Below, piece by piece: positions 17,801 to 26,539 of a DNA stretch of 64,000 bases. Origin of the DNA: Photobacterium carnosum (GTDB lineage Bacteria; Pseudomonadota; Gammaproteobacteria; Enterobacterales; Vibrionaceae); NCBI RefSeq assembly GCF_002849605.1, contig NZ_NPIB01000022.1, positions 1 to 64,000 of the forward strand, read 5' to 3'. The notes under the pieces are model-generated. The model searched no databases. It was not told the DNA's origin and saw only the letters and a list, made by a program, of their open reading frames with translations. The number at the start of each line of letters is the position of its first letter. The stretch's first letter is position 1. The position numbers were made by a program, and so were the translations under genes.

Positions 17801-18468
17801 AAGAAATTGATTTTACCGCTGCGGTTGATTGCCCTGAAACGGTCGCGAAATTAACGGAATTATTGCAATTAGAAAATTATGAATTAGCGTGGTTACCTGT
17901 GTTGCAGCAGCTAATTCAGGATGTATTAACTTGTGCGCTTGATGGTGATGCATTGCGGTTGGTGGATAAAACAGCGTCGCAACGATTAACGGAAATGGAA
18001 TTTTTATTGCCGATTGAGATCCTACAAGCAGTGGCACTCAACAAGGTGATTGCAAAACATGATCCGTTGTCAGCTAAAGCGGGTGAGTTAGGCTTTGCAA
18101 CCGTGAGTGGAATGCTAAAAGGTTTTATCGATTTAGTGTTTGAGCATCAAGGTAAATATTACGTTTTAGACTGGAAATCAAATTATTTAGGTGATGATCC
18201 ACAAGTGTATCGAGGTGAGCAATTGAAAACCGCGATGCGTGAACACCGTTATGATTTGCAATATCAAATCTATGCTCTGGCATTACAACGTTTTCTGCGC
18301 AGTCGTATACCTAATTACAGCTATGAGACCCATTTTGGTGGGGTGTATTACTTGTTTTTACGCGGTATTCAGGCGGGGAGTGATAGTGGTATTTTTTATG
18401 CGCGCCCAAGTGAACAATTACTTGATGAATTGGATTTACTCATGAAAGGAGTGTTATCACATGCTTAA
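14836..18468 (+). CDS. recB: exodeoxyribonuclease V beta chain (helicase-nuclease)
   Basis: About 1210 residues (E. coli 1180). RecB is the 3'-5' SF1 helicase and the only nuclease of RecBCD. The Walker A motif ASAGTGKT is at 35-42, the DEFQDTDPLQY motif II near 395, and VTIHKSKGLEYNLVF and LIYVALTRA motifs follow. The C-terminal nuclease site has LDWKSNYLG with Asp1112 and Lys1114, the counterparts of E. coli D1080/K1082, so nuclease activity should be intact. I chose ATG at 14836 (MSDIMATEVL), which mirrors the E. coli MSD start; a GTG at 14752 would add 28 residues unlike the family. It overlaps recD by eight bases. Confidence 0.95.
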   Translation: MSDIMATEVLTTDDVLTNILQPMTFPLHGTRLIEASAGTGKTFTIASLYLRLLLAHGNEDTRHQQQLTVDQILVVTFTEAATAELRDRIRARIHDARLAFSRGISHDPVIEPLLNEYPDHKLAATLLLQAERQMDEAAIYTIHGFCQRMLTQNAFESGSRFNNEFVTDESQLKNIVVADYWRSSFYHLPPALAHEVREIWSSPTALLKEIGNSLTGAPVRLSVAAMTESLEQLHQQNIVRIDEVKALWRQHQADLEALIANSGINKRSYTKKSLPNWIEQVSAWAAQSTVGYELPDNLIRFHQQTLIEKTAKGDAPEHAVFNAIAELLDHPANLREPLLAHAIEHCRQLLADAKARKGWLSFDDLLTQLGAAIDNDVDDLLASKIRAQYPVAMIDEFQDTDPLQYGIFSDVYRHHPECGLFMIGDPKQAIYAFRGADIFTYIQARRQVADHYTLATNWRSTANMIAAVNAVFQRPQSPFIYDQDIEFLAVDHSPNAAQRSWWLEGEAQHALTFWLQDSLDGKPITKGNYQATMAASTAAQIQHILTQSQQQQAYFLDKEQQHSIEAGDIAVLVRTGTEGRLVREALSKQGIASVYLSNRDSVFSTPEAADIQRLLQAVLTPEDDRILRAALASGLFARTAIELDQLNNDENEWEIAVNSFKQYRQQWQKRGVMPMLRSVMAKNQIAERLLAEDGGERKLTDLLHIGELLQQASQTLDSDYALLRWLAEHVAEPNGNADDQVMRLESERNLVKIVTIHKSKGLEYNLVFMPFVCSYREVDSKGEVKYHDEVDNITVLDIAKQAPAIEKADLERLAEDLRLIYVALTRAVYGCYVGMAPIRNGRSTKEPTGLHRSAMGHLIQNGEAGGVAALELALVKLCEAQGAITVTEPPQLSDVPWQPPVEVTEALVKRSFSASLERNWWMTSYSNLVKQGHQTAHDSSLDLPGFDIDSVQNVTEDIDDNELELEPQYSIYTFPRGARPGTFLHTVFEEIDFTAAVDCPETVAKLTELLQLENYELAWLPVLQQLIQDVLTCALDGDALRLVDKTASQRLTEMEFLLPIEILQAVALNKVIAKHDPLSAKAGELGFATVSGMLKGFIDLVFEHQGKYYVLDWKSNYLGDDPQVYRGEQLKTAMREHRYDLQYQIYALALQRFLRSRIPNYSYETHFGGVYYLFLRGIQAGSDSGIFYARPSEQLLDELDLLMKGVLSHA

Positions 18469-20527
18469 GCGTTTACAAACACTGACTAAACAAGGTGGCT
18501 TACGTCAGCTTGATTATCAGTTTGCTAAATTTGTGGCGCTACACAGTCCGCAATCGCAACAGGATTTGGCAGCACTAATGGCTGCATTAGTGAGTTATGA
18601 ATTAGGCAAAGGCCATGTTTGTATTCAATTAGATCAATTGCGCGTGCAGCACTTATTTGGTTTATCAAGCCGATTATCGGTAGCGTTAGTTGATGGCTTA
18701 CCTGAATTAACCCAATGGGCACCATTATTATCACAATTTGATGTGGTAGCTAATGTTCAATCACAAGGTTTACAAGCGAGTCCTTTGGTGTTTGATCATG
18801 GTCGTTTATACCTCAATCGTTATTGGCAATTTGAACAAACGGTTGCAAAGCGGATTGTGGATATGGCGACTAATTACGGCCAAGTCACCCAGTGGCAAGA
18901 CCAACAATTGAGTTTGATGCATCAAGCGTTGAATGATTTGTTTCAGCCAAGCTATGGGCATTTATACCATGCGCTGCAAGGTGTGACTGACGTTAAACAA
19001 CGCCAGCAAATAACCTGTGATTATTTGAATATTGTTACACCACAGCAGCTTGATTGGATGGCGATTGATAGCGTATTACAACAAGCGCAGCAAATAACAG
19101 ATTTACAACTATTAGATAGTTTGGTGCCAACGACGAACTGCTTAAATTGGCAAAAAGTAGCCGCAGCAATGGCACTAACACGTCAGTTTGCAGTGATCTC
19201 GGGCGGGCCGGGTACAGGTAAAACCACCACTGTAGCTAAATTATTGGCGGCGTTGGTGATGCAAGCTAATGGTGAACATAAACCGAATATTATGCTGGTG
19301 GCACCGACAGGTAAGGCGGCGGCGCGTTTAACGGAATCTATTGGTACTGCTATCAAATCATTAGCCGTACCGCAGGCGATTAAAGATTTAATTCCGACCC
19401 AATCAAGTACATTACACCGTTTATTAGGTTCGATTCCAAATCGGGTTGAATTTAGGCATCATAAAGATAATCCGTTGCACCTTGATGTACTGGTGGTTGA
19501 TGAAGCCTCAATGGTCGATTTGCCGATGATGGCGCGATTATTAGATGCAATGCCACAAGGGGCTAAATTGATTTTATTGGGTGACCGAGATCAATTAGCC
19601 TCCGTTGAAGCGGGGGCGGTGTTAGGTGATATCTGTTCCTTTGCAACTCAAGGTTACAGCGCTCAGCAAGGGCAGTTATTAAGTCAGTTGACTGGGTTTG
19701 ATTTACATTCAAATAATATCGGTTTAAGTGTGGTGACTGACTGTTTATGCATGCTACAAAAGAGTTACCGTTTCCATGCATTATCGGGTATTGGACAATT
19801 AGCTAAAGCGATTAATCTAGGTAAACCTGCACAGGTAAATAAGGTCTTTCAGCAAGGATTTAAAGATATTCATCATTCCCCTTTAGGTGCTGAAACTTAT
19901 GTCTCGATGATTAATCAAGTGGTGACGTTTTATCTTGATTATTTAGATGCGATAAAAATCGATAAAACGCCGGCTGAAGTATTAAAAGCCTTTGCGAATG
20001 TCAGATTATTATGTGCCTTACGTGAAGGAGATTTTGGGGTTGTTGGCTTAAATCAACGGATTGAAAAAGAATTGACTCATCGTGGTCGCATTTCACCCAA
20101 TGATGAAACCTGGTATGTCGGACGTCCGATTATGATCACGCGTAATGATCACGCATTAGGGTTATTTAACGGTGATATTGGTATGACGATGTTAGAACCT
20201 GAGGGTGATTCTGATGGTGGTCGGCGTCGATTACGGGTGTATTTTGAAATGCCAGATGGCACTGTTCGCGGAATTTTACCGAGTCGTATTCCTGAGCATG
20301 AAGTAGTGTATGCCATGACGATCCATAAATCACAAGGTTCGGAATTTGCGGATACAGTCATGGTATTACCTGCGGAATACACACCAATATTAACCCGTGA
20401 ATTAATTTATACTGGTATCACGCGTGCTAAGTCGCGGCTGTACTTGTATGCACCGATGGACATTATTACCAAGAGTGTTCAAGTACGAACTGAACGTGCC
20501 AGCGGGTTAACACAACTATTAGTGTAA
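18461..20527 (+). CDS. recD: exodeoxyribonuclease V alpha chain (5'-3' helicase)
   Basis: A 688-residue RecD, longer than E. coli RecD (608) but typical of vibrios. It is the 5'-3' motor of RecBCD and governs nuclease control at Chi. The Walker A GGPGTGKT is at 248-255; LVVDEASMVDLPMM (motif II) and LGDRDQLASVEAG (motif III) follow, and the C-terminal YAMTIHKSQGSEF and ITRAKSRLYLY are motifs V and VI. ATG at 18461 is preceded by AAGGAG and lies within the end of recB, so translation is probably coupled. Confidence 0.96.
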   Translation: MLKRLQTLTKQGGLRQLDYQFAKFVALHSPQSQQDLAALMAALVSYELGKGHVCIQLDQLRVQHLFGLSSRLSVALVDGLPELTQWAPLLSQFDVVANVQSQGLQASPLVFDHGRLYLNRYWQFEQTVAKRIVDMATNYGQVTQWQDQQLSLMHQALNDLFQPSYGHLYHALQGVTDVKQRQQITCDYLNIVTPQQLDWMAIDSVLQQAQQITDLQLLDSLVPTTNCLNWQKVAAAMALTRQFAVISGGPGTGKTTTVAKLLAALVMQANGEHKPNIMLVAPTGKAAARLTESIGTAIKSLAVPQAIKDLIPTQSSTLHRLLGSIPNRVEFRHHKDNPLHLDVLVVDEASMVDLPMMARLLDAMPQGAKLILLGDRDQLASVEAGAVLGDICSFATQGYSAQQGQLLSQLTGFDLHSNNIGLSVVTDCLCMLQKSYRFHALSGIGQLAKAINLGKPAQVNKVFQQGFKDIHHSPLGAETYVSMINQVVTFYLDYLDAIKIDKTPAEVLKAFANVRLLCALREGDFGVVGLNQRIEKELTHRGRISPNDETWYVGRPIMITRNDHALGLFNGDIGMTMLEPEGDSDGGRRRLRVYFEMPDGTVRGILPSRIPEHEVVYAMTIHKSQGSEFADTVMVLPAEYTPILTRELIYTGITRAKSRLYLYAPMDIITKSVQVRTERASGLTQLLV

Positions 20528-20550
20528 TGTTATTGGTTATCTTTGAGTGA

Positions 20551-20578
20551 ACAATGCCAGCATCAGTGCTGGCATTGT
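20551..20578. terminator. bidirectional terminator between recD and argA
   Basis: ACAATGCCAGCA and TGCTGGCATTGT form a perfect 12-bp stem with a TCAG loop between convergent recD and argA. Flanking T runs are weak on both sides. Confidence 0.75.
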
Positions 20579-20601
20579 GTTATTTAGGTATCGTTTTTGG
20601 T

Positions 20602-21930
20602 TTAACGGATTAGCATTATGAGTATTTTAGATCGACGTTGATAATTATAGAGATCTTTTTTTATCATCGGCAATTGCTCGATATCACATTCATAAAATCC
20701 CTGTTCACGAAACCAATGTACACTACGGGTTGTAAGAACAAATATTTTATCAAGACCAGTATCGCGAGCTTGTTGGCATAGTTTATTGAGTAACAATACT
20801 CCGCGATCACCATCTCTAAAATCCGGATGAATAGCAACACATGCCATCTCTGCCATTTTTTCATCTGGATAGGGATACAGCGCAGCACAACCAATAATAA
20901 GGTTATCAAGTTCAATTACACTGAAAAGGGTAATTTCACGTTCTAATTGTTCTCGTGAACGGCGAACTAAAATTCCTTCTGCTTCTAACGGTTGAATCAA
21001 ATCTAAAATCCCACCAATATCATTAATATCAGCGCGACGTATTTTCTCTGCGTTTGACATTACAATCTGAGTGCCAATTCCATCGAGCGAAAACAGTTCT
21101 TGAATCAGTGCGCCATCTTGTTTATAGCTCAATAAATGGCTGCGAGGTACGCCAGCATGGCAAGCGGTAATCGCGCCGCGAAGAAAACGGCCAGTGCCAC
21201 TTTGTTGCTCGTCATTATCGATCAGCTGTTGCAATACCTGCTCTGCATCATGGGGTAATAATTCTGAGATGATGTCATTGTTGTTATCAATGACCCCTTG
21301 TTCTGAACAAAAGCCAATTAATTTATCTGCTTGTAATCGAATCGCGACTTGTGTGGCAATTTCTTCTGAGGTGAGATTAAAACATTCACCAGTGACAGAG
21401 CTGGCAATTGGGCCGAGTAATACGATTGAGCCTTGTTTTAATTGGTTGGCTATGGCGGTGCTATTAATTCGACGAATTTTACCGCTATGACAAAAATCAA
21501 TCCCGTCATCGATGCCTAATGGTTGGGCAATAATAAAGTTACCACTAATGACATTAATTTGTGATCCAGCCATTGGGGTATTATTAAGTCCCATTGAAAA
21601 GCGAGCTGTGATATCAAGTTGGAGTTGTCCTGCGGCTTGTTTAGCGATTTCGAGGCTATGTGTATCGGTAATTCTGATGCCTTTGTGATAAGGGCTATCA
21701 TAATGTTGCTGTTCTAAGAGGGTGGTTATTTGTGGTCGAGCGCCATACACCATCACAATATGAATACCCAAACTGTGTAGTAATGCTATATCACTCACAA
21801 TGTTGGCAAAGTTGGGATCAGCAATGGCTTTACCTCCGACCATGATCACCATGGTTTTACCGACATGAGCATTTAAATACGGGGCTGACTGACGAAATCC
21901 TTTAACTAAAGGGGTCTTACGTGTATTCAC
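20602..21930 (-). CDS. argA: N-acetylglutamate synthase
   Basis: A 442-residue two-domain enzyme (E. coli 443) that acetylates glutamate in the first step of arginine synthesis. The N-terminal two thirds (about 20-290) is an amino-acid-kinase fold that binds the feedback inhibitor arginine ([19 protein letters not shown]); the C-terminal third (about 295-435) is a GNAT acetyltransferase with [18 protein letters not shown] as the acetyl-CoA loop. It converges with recD and diverges from mltA. I looked for an ARG box upstream and found only a half-like match, so ArgR control is not shown. Confidence 0.95.
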   Translation of the reverse strand: MNTRKTPLVKGFRQSAPYLNAHVGKTMVIMVGGKAIADPNFANIVSDIALLHSLGIHIVMVYGARPQITTLLEQQHYDSPYHKGIRITDTHSLEIAKQAAGQLQLDITARFSMGLNNTPMAGSQINVISGNFIIAQPLGIDDGIDFCHSGKIRRINSTAIANQLKQGSIVLLGPIASSVTGECFNLTSEEIATQVAIRLQADKLIGFCSEQGVIDNNNDIISELLPHDAEQVLQQLIDNDEQQSGTGRFLRGAITACHAGVPRSHLLSYKQDGALIQELFSLDGIGTQIVMSNAEKIRRADINDIGGILDLIQPLEAEGILVRRSREQLEREITLFSVIELDNLIIGCAALYPYPDEKMAEMACVAIHPDFRDGDRGVLLLNKLCQQARDTGLDKIFVLTTRSVHWFREQGFYECDIEQLPMIKKDLYNYQRRSKILIMLIR

Positions 21931-22333
21931 AAGCGATATCCATATCTATGTTTAATTTATAACCAATAAATTAAATCAATTATGTGGTTTCCGCAGCATT
22001 TAAATGTGATTTTGACGAAATTAGTAATAATCATTATCGGTGCGTAAATATTCATTTTAGCTATCGAAGGTATTTATGCTTAACGGTTTGTCGTGTGAGT
22101 TGTTGGATGGAGGTTTATACGAATAGTATATTTAATTCATTCAATGGAACTTTTGTTACTGCCTATTAGTCTTAGATCTTTTAATGGTGTTATATCATTT
22201 ATTCAAGATTTTTTTAAATAATTACTTATTTTCAGATGGCGTTTGTTAGTATTGGCATCCGTTTGCTGCTTTTATAAAAGTAGGCGAGCTATCTCTTTTT
22301 CATTTTTATAAAACTTTTATAGGTTTATCTATC
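21931..22333. other. argA-mltA intergenic region
   Basis: About 400 AT-rich bases between divergent argA and mltA, holding both promoters. A 61-codon frame (21984-22169) lacks a ribosome site and family resemblance. E. coli has amiC here; no trace of it is seen. Confidence 0.45.
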
Positions 22334-23467
22334 GTGTTACGTAAAGCAACAGTTGCAATTATTCTTTTTAGCTTGGTGGGATGTTCATCTCCAGAAAGTA
22401 CGACAACGGAAAAATCGAGCTTAGCGGCAGTTGGTAATCCGTTAGCACACCAATATTTAGGTCAGCATTTTGATCATGTGTTAAATAAAGTTTCACAAAT
22501 TGAATCAAATAAACCCCATGATTACAGTACCTTTGCCCCACAAGCAAAAATGGTCACCTCTCGTTCGTCATCAATGGCGCGTAAATTTGAACCTTTGTAT
22601 AACCAAGTAGAAAATTGGGCAAAGCACAGTGGTAATCCAAGCACGTTAGCTAAATACGGCATCCAAGCGGCACAAATGGGGGGTGCTAATGGCGAAGGCA
22701 ATGTGATGTTTACTGGTTATTATTCTCCAGTTATTGAATTGCGCCATAAACCAATGGGTGCCTATCGTTACCCAATTTATGCAATGCCAACCTGCAAAGG
22801 TCGTTGTCCTTCACGCGAGCAAATCTATGATGGTGCGTTGGCGGGTAAAGGATTAGTGTTGGGTTACAGTAAATCGATGCTTGATGTATTTATGATGGAA
22901 GTACAAGGCAGTGGTTTTGTTCATTTTAAAGATAATAACCAACTGCAATATTTTGGTTATGCGGGTAAAAATGGTCATCGTTATGTCAGTATTGGTCGCG
23001 TATTGATTGATCGTGGTGAAGTGTCTAAAGCGAAGATGTCACTGCAAGCGATTCAAAACTGGGTGGCTAATCACAGTGAAAGTGAAGTACGTGAATTATT
23101 AGAGCAAAATCCATCATATGTGTTCTTCTCGCCACGTAAAACATTAGATGTGAAAGGCAGTGCGGGTATTCCACTGTTAGCGAATGCAGCAGTAGCTGCG
23201 GATCGTAAATACATTCCAATGGGATCAGTGTTATTAGCGGAAGTACCACAATTAGATGCTAAAGGTAACTGGACCGGTAAACATGTACTTCGATTATTAT
23301 TAGCATTAGATACTGGTGGTGCGGTGAAGCGTAATCATCTTGATTTATACCATGGTAAAGGTAAGCAAGCGGGTACTGATGCTGGTCACTATAAGCATTT
23401 TGGCCGCGTATGGCGTTTAGGTCTTAAAGGTACAGCAACTCAAGATCCATGGTTAATGCCACGATAA
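22334..23467 (+). CDS. mltA: membrane-bound lytic murein transglycosylase A
   Basis: A 377-residue outer-membrane lipoprotein that cleaves the MurNAc-GlcNAc bond in peptidoglycan with 1,6-anhydro ring formation. The signal peptide ends in the lipobox LVGCSS with the acylated cysteine at residue 17. Family marks are GYYSPVIEL, FMMEVQGSGFVHF, FFSPR and the double-psi-barrel end LLLALDTGGAVKRNHLDLYHGKG, whose LALDTGGA aspartate corresponds to the catalytic Asp308 of E. coli MltA. Start is GTG. It is followed by two terminators in tandem. Confidence 0.95.
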   Translation: MLRKATVAIILFSLVGCSSPESTTTEKSSLAAVGNPLAHQYLGQHFDHVLNKVSQIESNKPHDYSTFAPQAKMVTSRSSSMARKFEPLYNQVENWAKHSGNPSTLAKYGIQAAQMGGANGEGNVMFTGYYSPVIELRHKPMGAYRYPIYAMPTCKGRCPSREQIYDGALAGKGLVLGYSKSMLDVFMMEVQGSGFVHFKDNNQLQYFGYAGKNGHRYVSIGRVLIDRGEVSKAKMSLQAIQNWVANHSESEVRELLEQNPSYVFFSPRKTLDVKGSAGIPLLANAAVAADRKYIPMGSVLLAEVPQLDAKGNWTGKHVLRLLLALDTGGAVKRNHLDLYHGKGKQAGTDAGHYKHFGRVWRLGLKGTATQDPWLMPR

Positions 23468-23482
23468 TAGTTATGGTCGTTG

Positions 23483-23505
23483 AGATCACGGTTGTGATCT
23501 TTTTG
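23483..23505 (+). terminator. first terminator after mltA
   Basis: AGATCAC-GGTT-GTGATCT followed by TTTTT, 16 bases after the mltA stop. Confidence 0.85.
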
Positions 23506-23528
23506 GTCTGACTGGACAATTGTTTTGA

Positions 23529-23557
23529 GAGTGCGTATAAAAACGCACTCTTTATTT
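23529..23557 (+). terminator. second terminator after mltA
   Basis: GAGTGCGT-ATAAAA-ACGCACTC followed by TTTATTT. It lies inside the longest open frame of tcdA, which shows that the true tcdA start is downstream of it. Confidence 0.85.
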
Positions 23558-23584
23558 ATCCATCTCAAGCAGTGTAGAACCAGT

Positions 23585-24394
23585 ATGCGTGAATTAGATA
23601 CCCCAGCATCCGATAGTTATAATCAACGTTTTGGCGGCACTCGTCGTTTATATGGCAACAGTGAAGTTGAAATTCTTCGCGCTGCACATGTATGTGTGAT
23701 TGGTATTGGCGGTGTTGGCTCATGGGCAGCAGAAGCGTTAGCACGATCTGGCGTGGGTGAATTAACCTTAATTGATATGGATGATGTTTGTGTAACTAAT
23801 ATCAACCGTCAAATTCATGCAATGACAGGCACTATTGGTCAAAGTAAAATTGAAGTAATGGCTGCGCGTATTCAATTGATTAACCCTGACTGTAAAGTTA
23901 ATTTAATTGATGATTTTATTAGTCCTGAAAATCAAGCGCAGTATTTATCAAAAGAATTTGATTATGTATTAGATGCGATTGATAGCCTTAAAGCAAAAGC
24001 ATCACTATTGGCGTATTGTAAAAGTAATAAAATAAAAGTAATCACGATTGGTGGTGCTGGTGGACAAACGGATCCAACTCAAATTCAAGTGACAGATTTA
24101 ACCAAAACGATCCAAGATCCATTGGCTAGAAAATTGCGTGAAACATTGCGTCATCATCATAATTTCACTAAAAATGCTAAGCGTAAATTTGGGATTGATT
24201 GTGTTTATTCCACTGAGCATTTGAAATATCCACAAGCTGATGGTTCTGTGTGTGCGGTAAAAGCGACGGCGGAAGGACCTAAACGAATGGATTGTGCCAG
24301 TGGCTTTGGTGCTGCAACCGTTGTGACGGCAAGCTTTGGTTTTGTCGCTGTGGCTCATATTATTAAGAAGCTGATTGAAAAGCATCGTCAATAA
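23585..24394 (+). CDS. tcdA: tRNA threonylcarbamoyladenosine dehydratase
   Basis: A 269-residue E1-like enzyme (E. coli TcdA/YgdL 268) that uses ATP to cyclise t6A at position 37 of tRNAs to ct6A. The Rossmann ATP site GIGGVGSWAAEAL is at about 40-52, followed by DMDDVCVTNINRQ and the later Cys-containing segment (KFGIDCVYSTE). I chose ATG at 23585 because a longer TTG-started frame would run through the terminator at 23529-23557. Its neighbours csdE and csdA encode the sulfur relay that works with TcdA in E. coli. Confidence 0.95.
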   Translation: MRELDTPASDSYNQRFGGTRRLYGNSEVEILRAAHVCVIGIGGVGSWAAEALARSGVGELTLIDMDDVCVTNINRQIHAMTGTIGQSKIEVMAARIQLINPDCKVNLIDDFISPENQAQYLSKEFDYVLDAIDSLKAKASLLAYCKSNKIKVITIGGAGGQTDPTQIQVTDLTKTIQDPLARKLRETLRHHHNFTKNAKRKFGIDCVYSTEHLKYPQADGSVCAVKATAEGPKRMDCASGFGAATVVTASFGFVAVAHIIKKLIEKHRQ

Positions 24395-24422
24395 AGATGT
24401 CGCCTAAACAGTAATGAAGAGT

Positions 24423-24455
24423 AAAAAGCGGATCATCATTGGGATCCGCTTTTTT
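24423..24455. terminator. bidirectional terminator between tcdA and csdE
   Basis: AAAAAGCGGATC and GATCCGCTTTTT form a 12-bp stem around an eight-base loop, with A and T runs on both sides, between convergent tcdA and csdE. Confidence 0.9.
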
Positions 24456-24495
24456 GTATCTAGCCGATAGGAATAGGCGTTAATTCGATGAATTA

Positions 24496-24933
24496 TTAGT
24501 GCGCAAGTTGTTTTATTTGTTCAACAATCGCTTTTAAACCGTTGCCACGCGAAGGGCTAAGATGGGCCATTAAGCCTAAACTATCAAAGTAGGCATCGAT
24601 ATCAAAAGCGTTAATTTCAGCGGCTGTTTTACCATTATAAGCGGCTAGCACTAAGGTAATTAAACCACGCACGATTCGCGCATCTGAATCAGCGATAAAG
24701 TAATAGTGATTATTAACAACTTGATGATGTAACCACACTTGTGATTCACAGCCGCTGATTTTAAGTTGATCTTGCTTATAGCTATCATCCAGTTGTGGTA
24801 GTTTTTTACCGAGTTGAATAACGTTACGATAGCGATCTTCCCACCCCATTGCGATTTGCATTTGGGCAATGATATCAGTGGTCGTGATCTCAGAGCCAAA
24901 AGGGTGCTGAGGGAGTGTTATAGTGGTGGTCAT
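24496..24933 (-). CDS. csdE: SufE-like sulfur acceptor CsdE
   Basis: A 145-residue SufE-family protein that takes persulfide sulfur from CsdA and passes it on, in E. coli to TcdA. The acceptor cysteine is C62 in LKISGCESQVW; GRGLITLVL-type and FDIDAYFDSLGLMAHLSPSRGNGL segments are family hallmarks. It lies 20 bases downstream of csdA in the same operon. Confidence 0.94.
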   Translation of the reverse strand: MTTTITLPQHPFGSEITTTDIIAQMQIAMGWEDRYRNVIQLGKKLPQLDDSYKQDQLKISGCESQVWLHHQVVNNHYYFIADSDARIVRGLITLVLAAYNGKTAAEINAFDIDAYFDSLGLMAHLSPSRGNGLKAIVEQIKQLAH

Positions 24934-24953
24934 GTTGTTTTCCTTGGCTGTAA

Positions 24954-26174
24954 CTATAATAAATCACAGGCTTTATGCAGTGCTGCAATAAATCGCGCCA
25001 CATCTTGTTGATCATTATAAAGTGCTAATGATACCCGTAATGTTCCTGTTAAGCCTAGTGCATCAAGCATTGGATGAGCGCAATGATGACCAGCACGCAG
25101 GGCAATCTGTTGTTGATCTAGCAGTGTGGCTATATCTTGATGATGAACGCCATCAACCACAAAAGAAAATAAGCTCGCATTAGGTTGAAGACCAATAATA
25201 CGCAGTCCATTAATATTCTGAATCCCGTCCAAGGCTTGTTGACGTAAATCGGCAATGTGTTGTTCTGCGCCTTGATGGTCGATATTTTGTAACCAGTCAA
25301 TGGCTGCTGCAAGCGCTAAGCTACCCGCAACATTGGGTGTGCCTGCTTCAAATTTCCCGGGTAAACCTGCATAGCTGGTACCAGCAAATGATACCTTATC
25401 GACCATTTTACCACCGCCGTGCCATGGGGGCATCGCTTCAAGCAGTGCTTGCTTACCATAGAGCGCACCAATACCCGTTGGCGCATAAATCTTATGGCCC
25501 GAGAACACATAGAAATCGGCATCAAGTGCTTGAACATCAATGCGTTCATGGACGATCCCTTGTGCGCCATCAACCACGACCACTGCGCCATATTGGTGAG
25601 CTGCAGCTATCATTGATTCAATTGGATTTCGAGTTCCGGTAACATTCGTGATATGAGCAACAGCGACAATTTTGGTTTTATTCGACAATAAACGCAGATA
25701 AGCATCAATATCTAATGTGCAATCTTTACGCATTGGAATTTTAACGACTTTAGCCCCGGTTTGTTCAGCAACCATTTGCCAAGGTACGATATTGGCATGG
25801 TGTTCAAGCTCACTGACTAAAATTTCATCGCCTACTTGCAAATTAGAGCGGGCATAGGTTTGTGCAATGAGATTTAATGCTTCGGTTGCACCACGAGTCC
25901 AAATGATTTCTTTAGGACTGGCAGCACCAATAAAGTGTTGTACTGTTGCTCGTGCTTGTTCAAAAGCAAAGGTCGCATTCGCCGTTAAACTATGGCTACC
26001 TCGGTGTACATTGGCATTATAACCACGGTAATAGTGACTTAGCGTATCGATAACAATCGCAGGCTTTTGAGTTGTTGCTGCACTGTCTAAATAAACCGCT
26101 CGCGGTGCGACATCTGAATGTTGCAGTGCTGGGAATTGGGTTTGAATTTGTTTGATATCGAATGGTATGGTCAT
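24954..26174 (-). CDS. csdA: cysteine desulfurase CsdA
   Basis: A 406-residue class V aminotransferase-fold cysteine desulfurase of the SufS/CsdA group (E. coli CsdA 401). It removes sulfur from cysteine and loads it on its own C365 (RAGHHCAHPML). PLP is bound at K228 (FSGHKIYAPTGIGALYG); YLDSAATTQKP near residue 28 is the conserved N-terminus. It is the first gene of csdA-csdE and is transcribed leftwards, in the same direction as the upstream gcvB small RNA, which has its own terminator. Confidence 0.95.
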   Translation of the reverse strand: MTIPFDIKQIQTQFPALQHSDVAPRAVYLDSAATTQKPAIVIDTLSHYYRGYNANVHRGSHSLTANATFAFEQARATVQHFIGAASPKEIIWTRGATEALNLIAQTYARSNLQVGDEILVSELEHHANIVPWQMVAEQTGAKVVKIPMRKDCTLDIDAYLRLLSNKTKIVAVAHITNVTGTRNPIESMIAAAHQYGAVVVVDGAQGIVHERIDVQALDADFYVFSGHKIYAPTGIGALYGKQALLEAMPPWHGGGKMVDKVSFAGTSYAGLPGKFEAGTPNVAGSLALAAAIDWLQNIDHQGAEQHIADLRQQALDGIQNINGLRIIGLQPNASLFSFVVDGVHHQDIATLLDQQQIALRAGHHCAHPMLDALGLTGTLRVSLALYNDQQDVARFIAALHKACDLL

Positions 26175-26257
26175 AGCAGGTCACATTACAGAAATTTGGA
26201 TTATTGATGATGCTAATAAATGCAAAGAAGAGCAAGTGTTGCGATGATTTTTGATAA

Positions 26258-26456
26258 ATAAAAAAATAGCACTGCGTTGGGGCGCAGTGCTAAAAATTAC
26301 TTCAACCTATTGGTCAAAATACAGGAAGTAAAGAGGTAGATAACTACCGATCCGGCAGGATCCGGACAATATGCAAACACAACATCGTAATATTAATTCA
26401 GCGGTTAGCCAGAGGGCAAAACACAAAATGTTCATTAATATTACGGAACGAATAAT
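26258..26456 (-). ncRNA. gcvB: GcvB small RNA
   Basis: A leftward small RNA of about 200 nt divergent from gcvA, the same place and size as E. coli GcvB (206 nt), an Hfq-dependent repressor of amino-acid and peptide transporters. On the minus strand it shows a G/U-rich target-binding segment GATGTTGTGTTTGCAT (26371-26386), the GGTAG-TTAT-CTACC stem (26335-26348), the family sequence ACTTCCTGTA (26320-26329), and a terminator AGCACTGCG-CCCCAA-CGCAGTGCT followed by ATTTTTTT (about 26260-26291). A 12-bp stem CGTAATATTAAT (26434-26445 with 26386-26397) shapes the 5' domain. The 5' end is inferred from an extended -10 TGCTATATA at 26463-26471. Confidence 0.9.
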
Positions 26457-26539
26457 AGGGTTTATATAGCACTTAAACAATGGACAATTTATAATGTTTG
26501 AGATGAAAAAAACTAATGCATTAGAGAGCCTCGAAAAGT

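Noticed and set aside
21931..22100. ARG box upstream of argA
   Set aside because: Only a half-like match (AATATTCAT) was found; not enough to call an ArgR site.
21984..22169. 61-codon frame between argA and mltA
   Set aside because: No ribosome site and no recognisable composition of a real protein.
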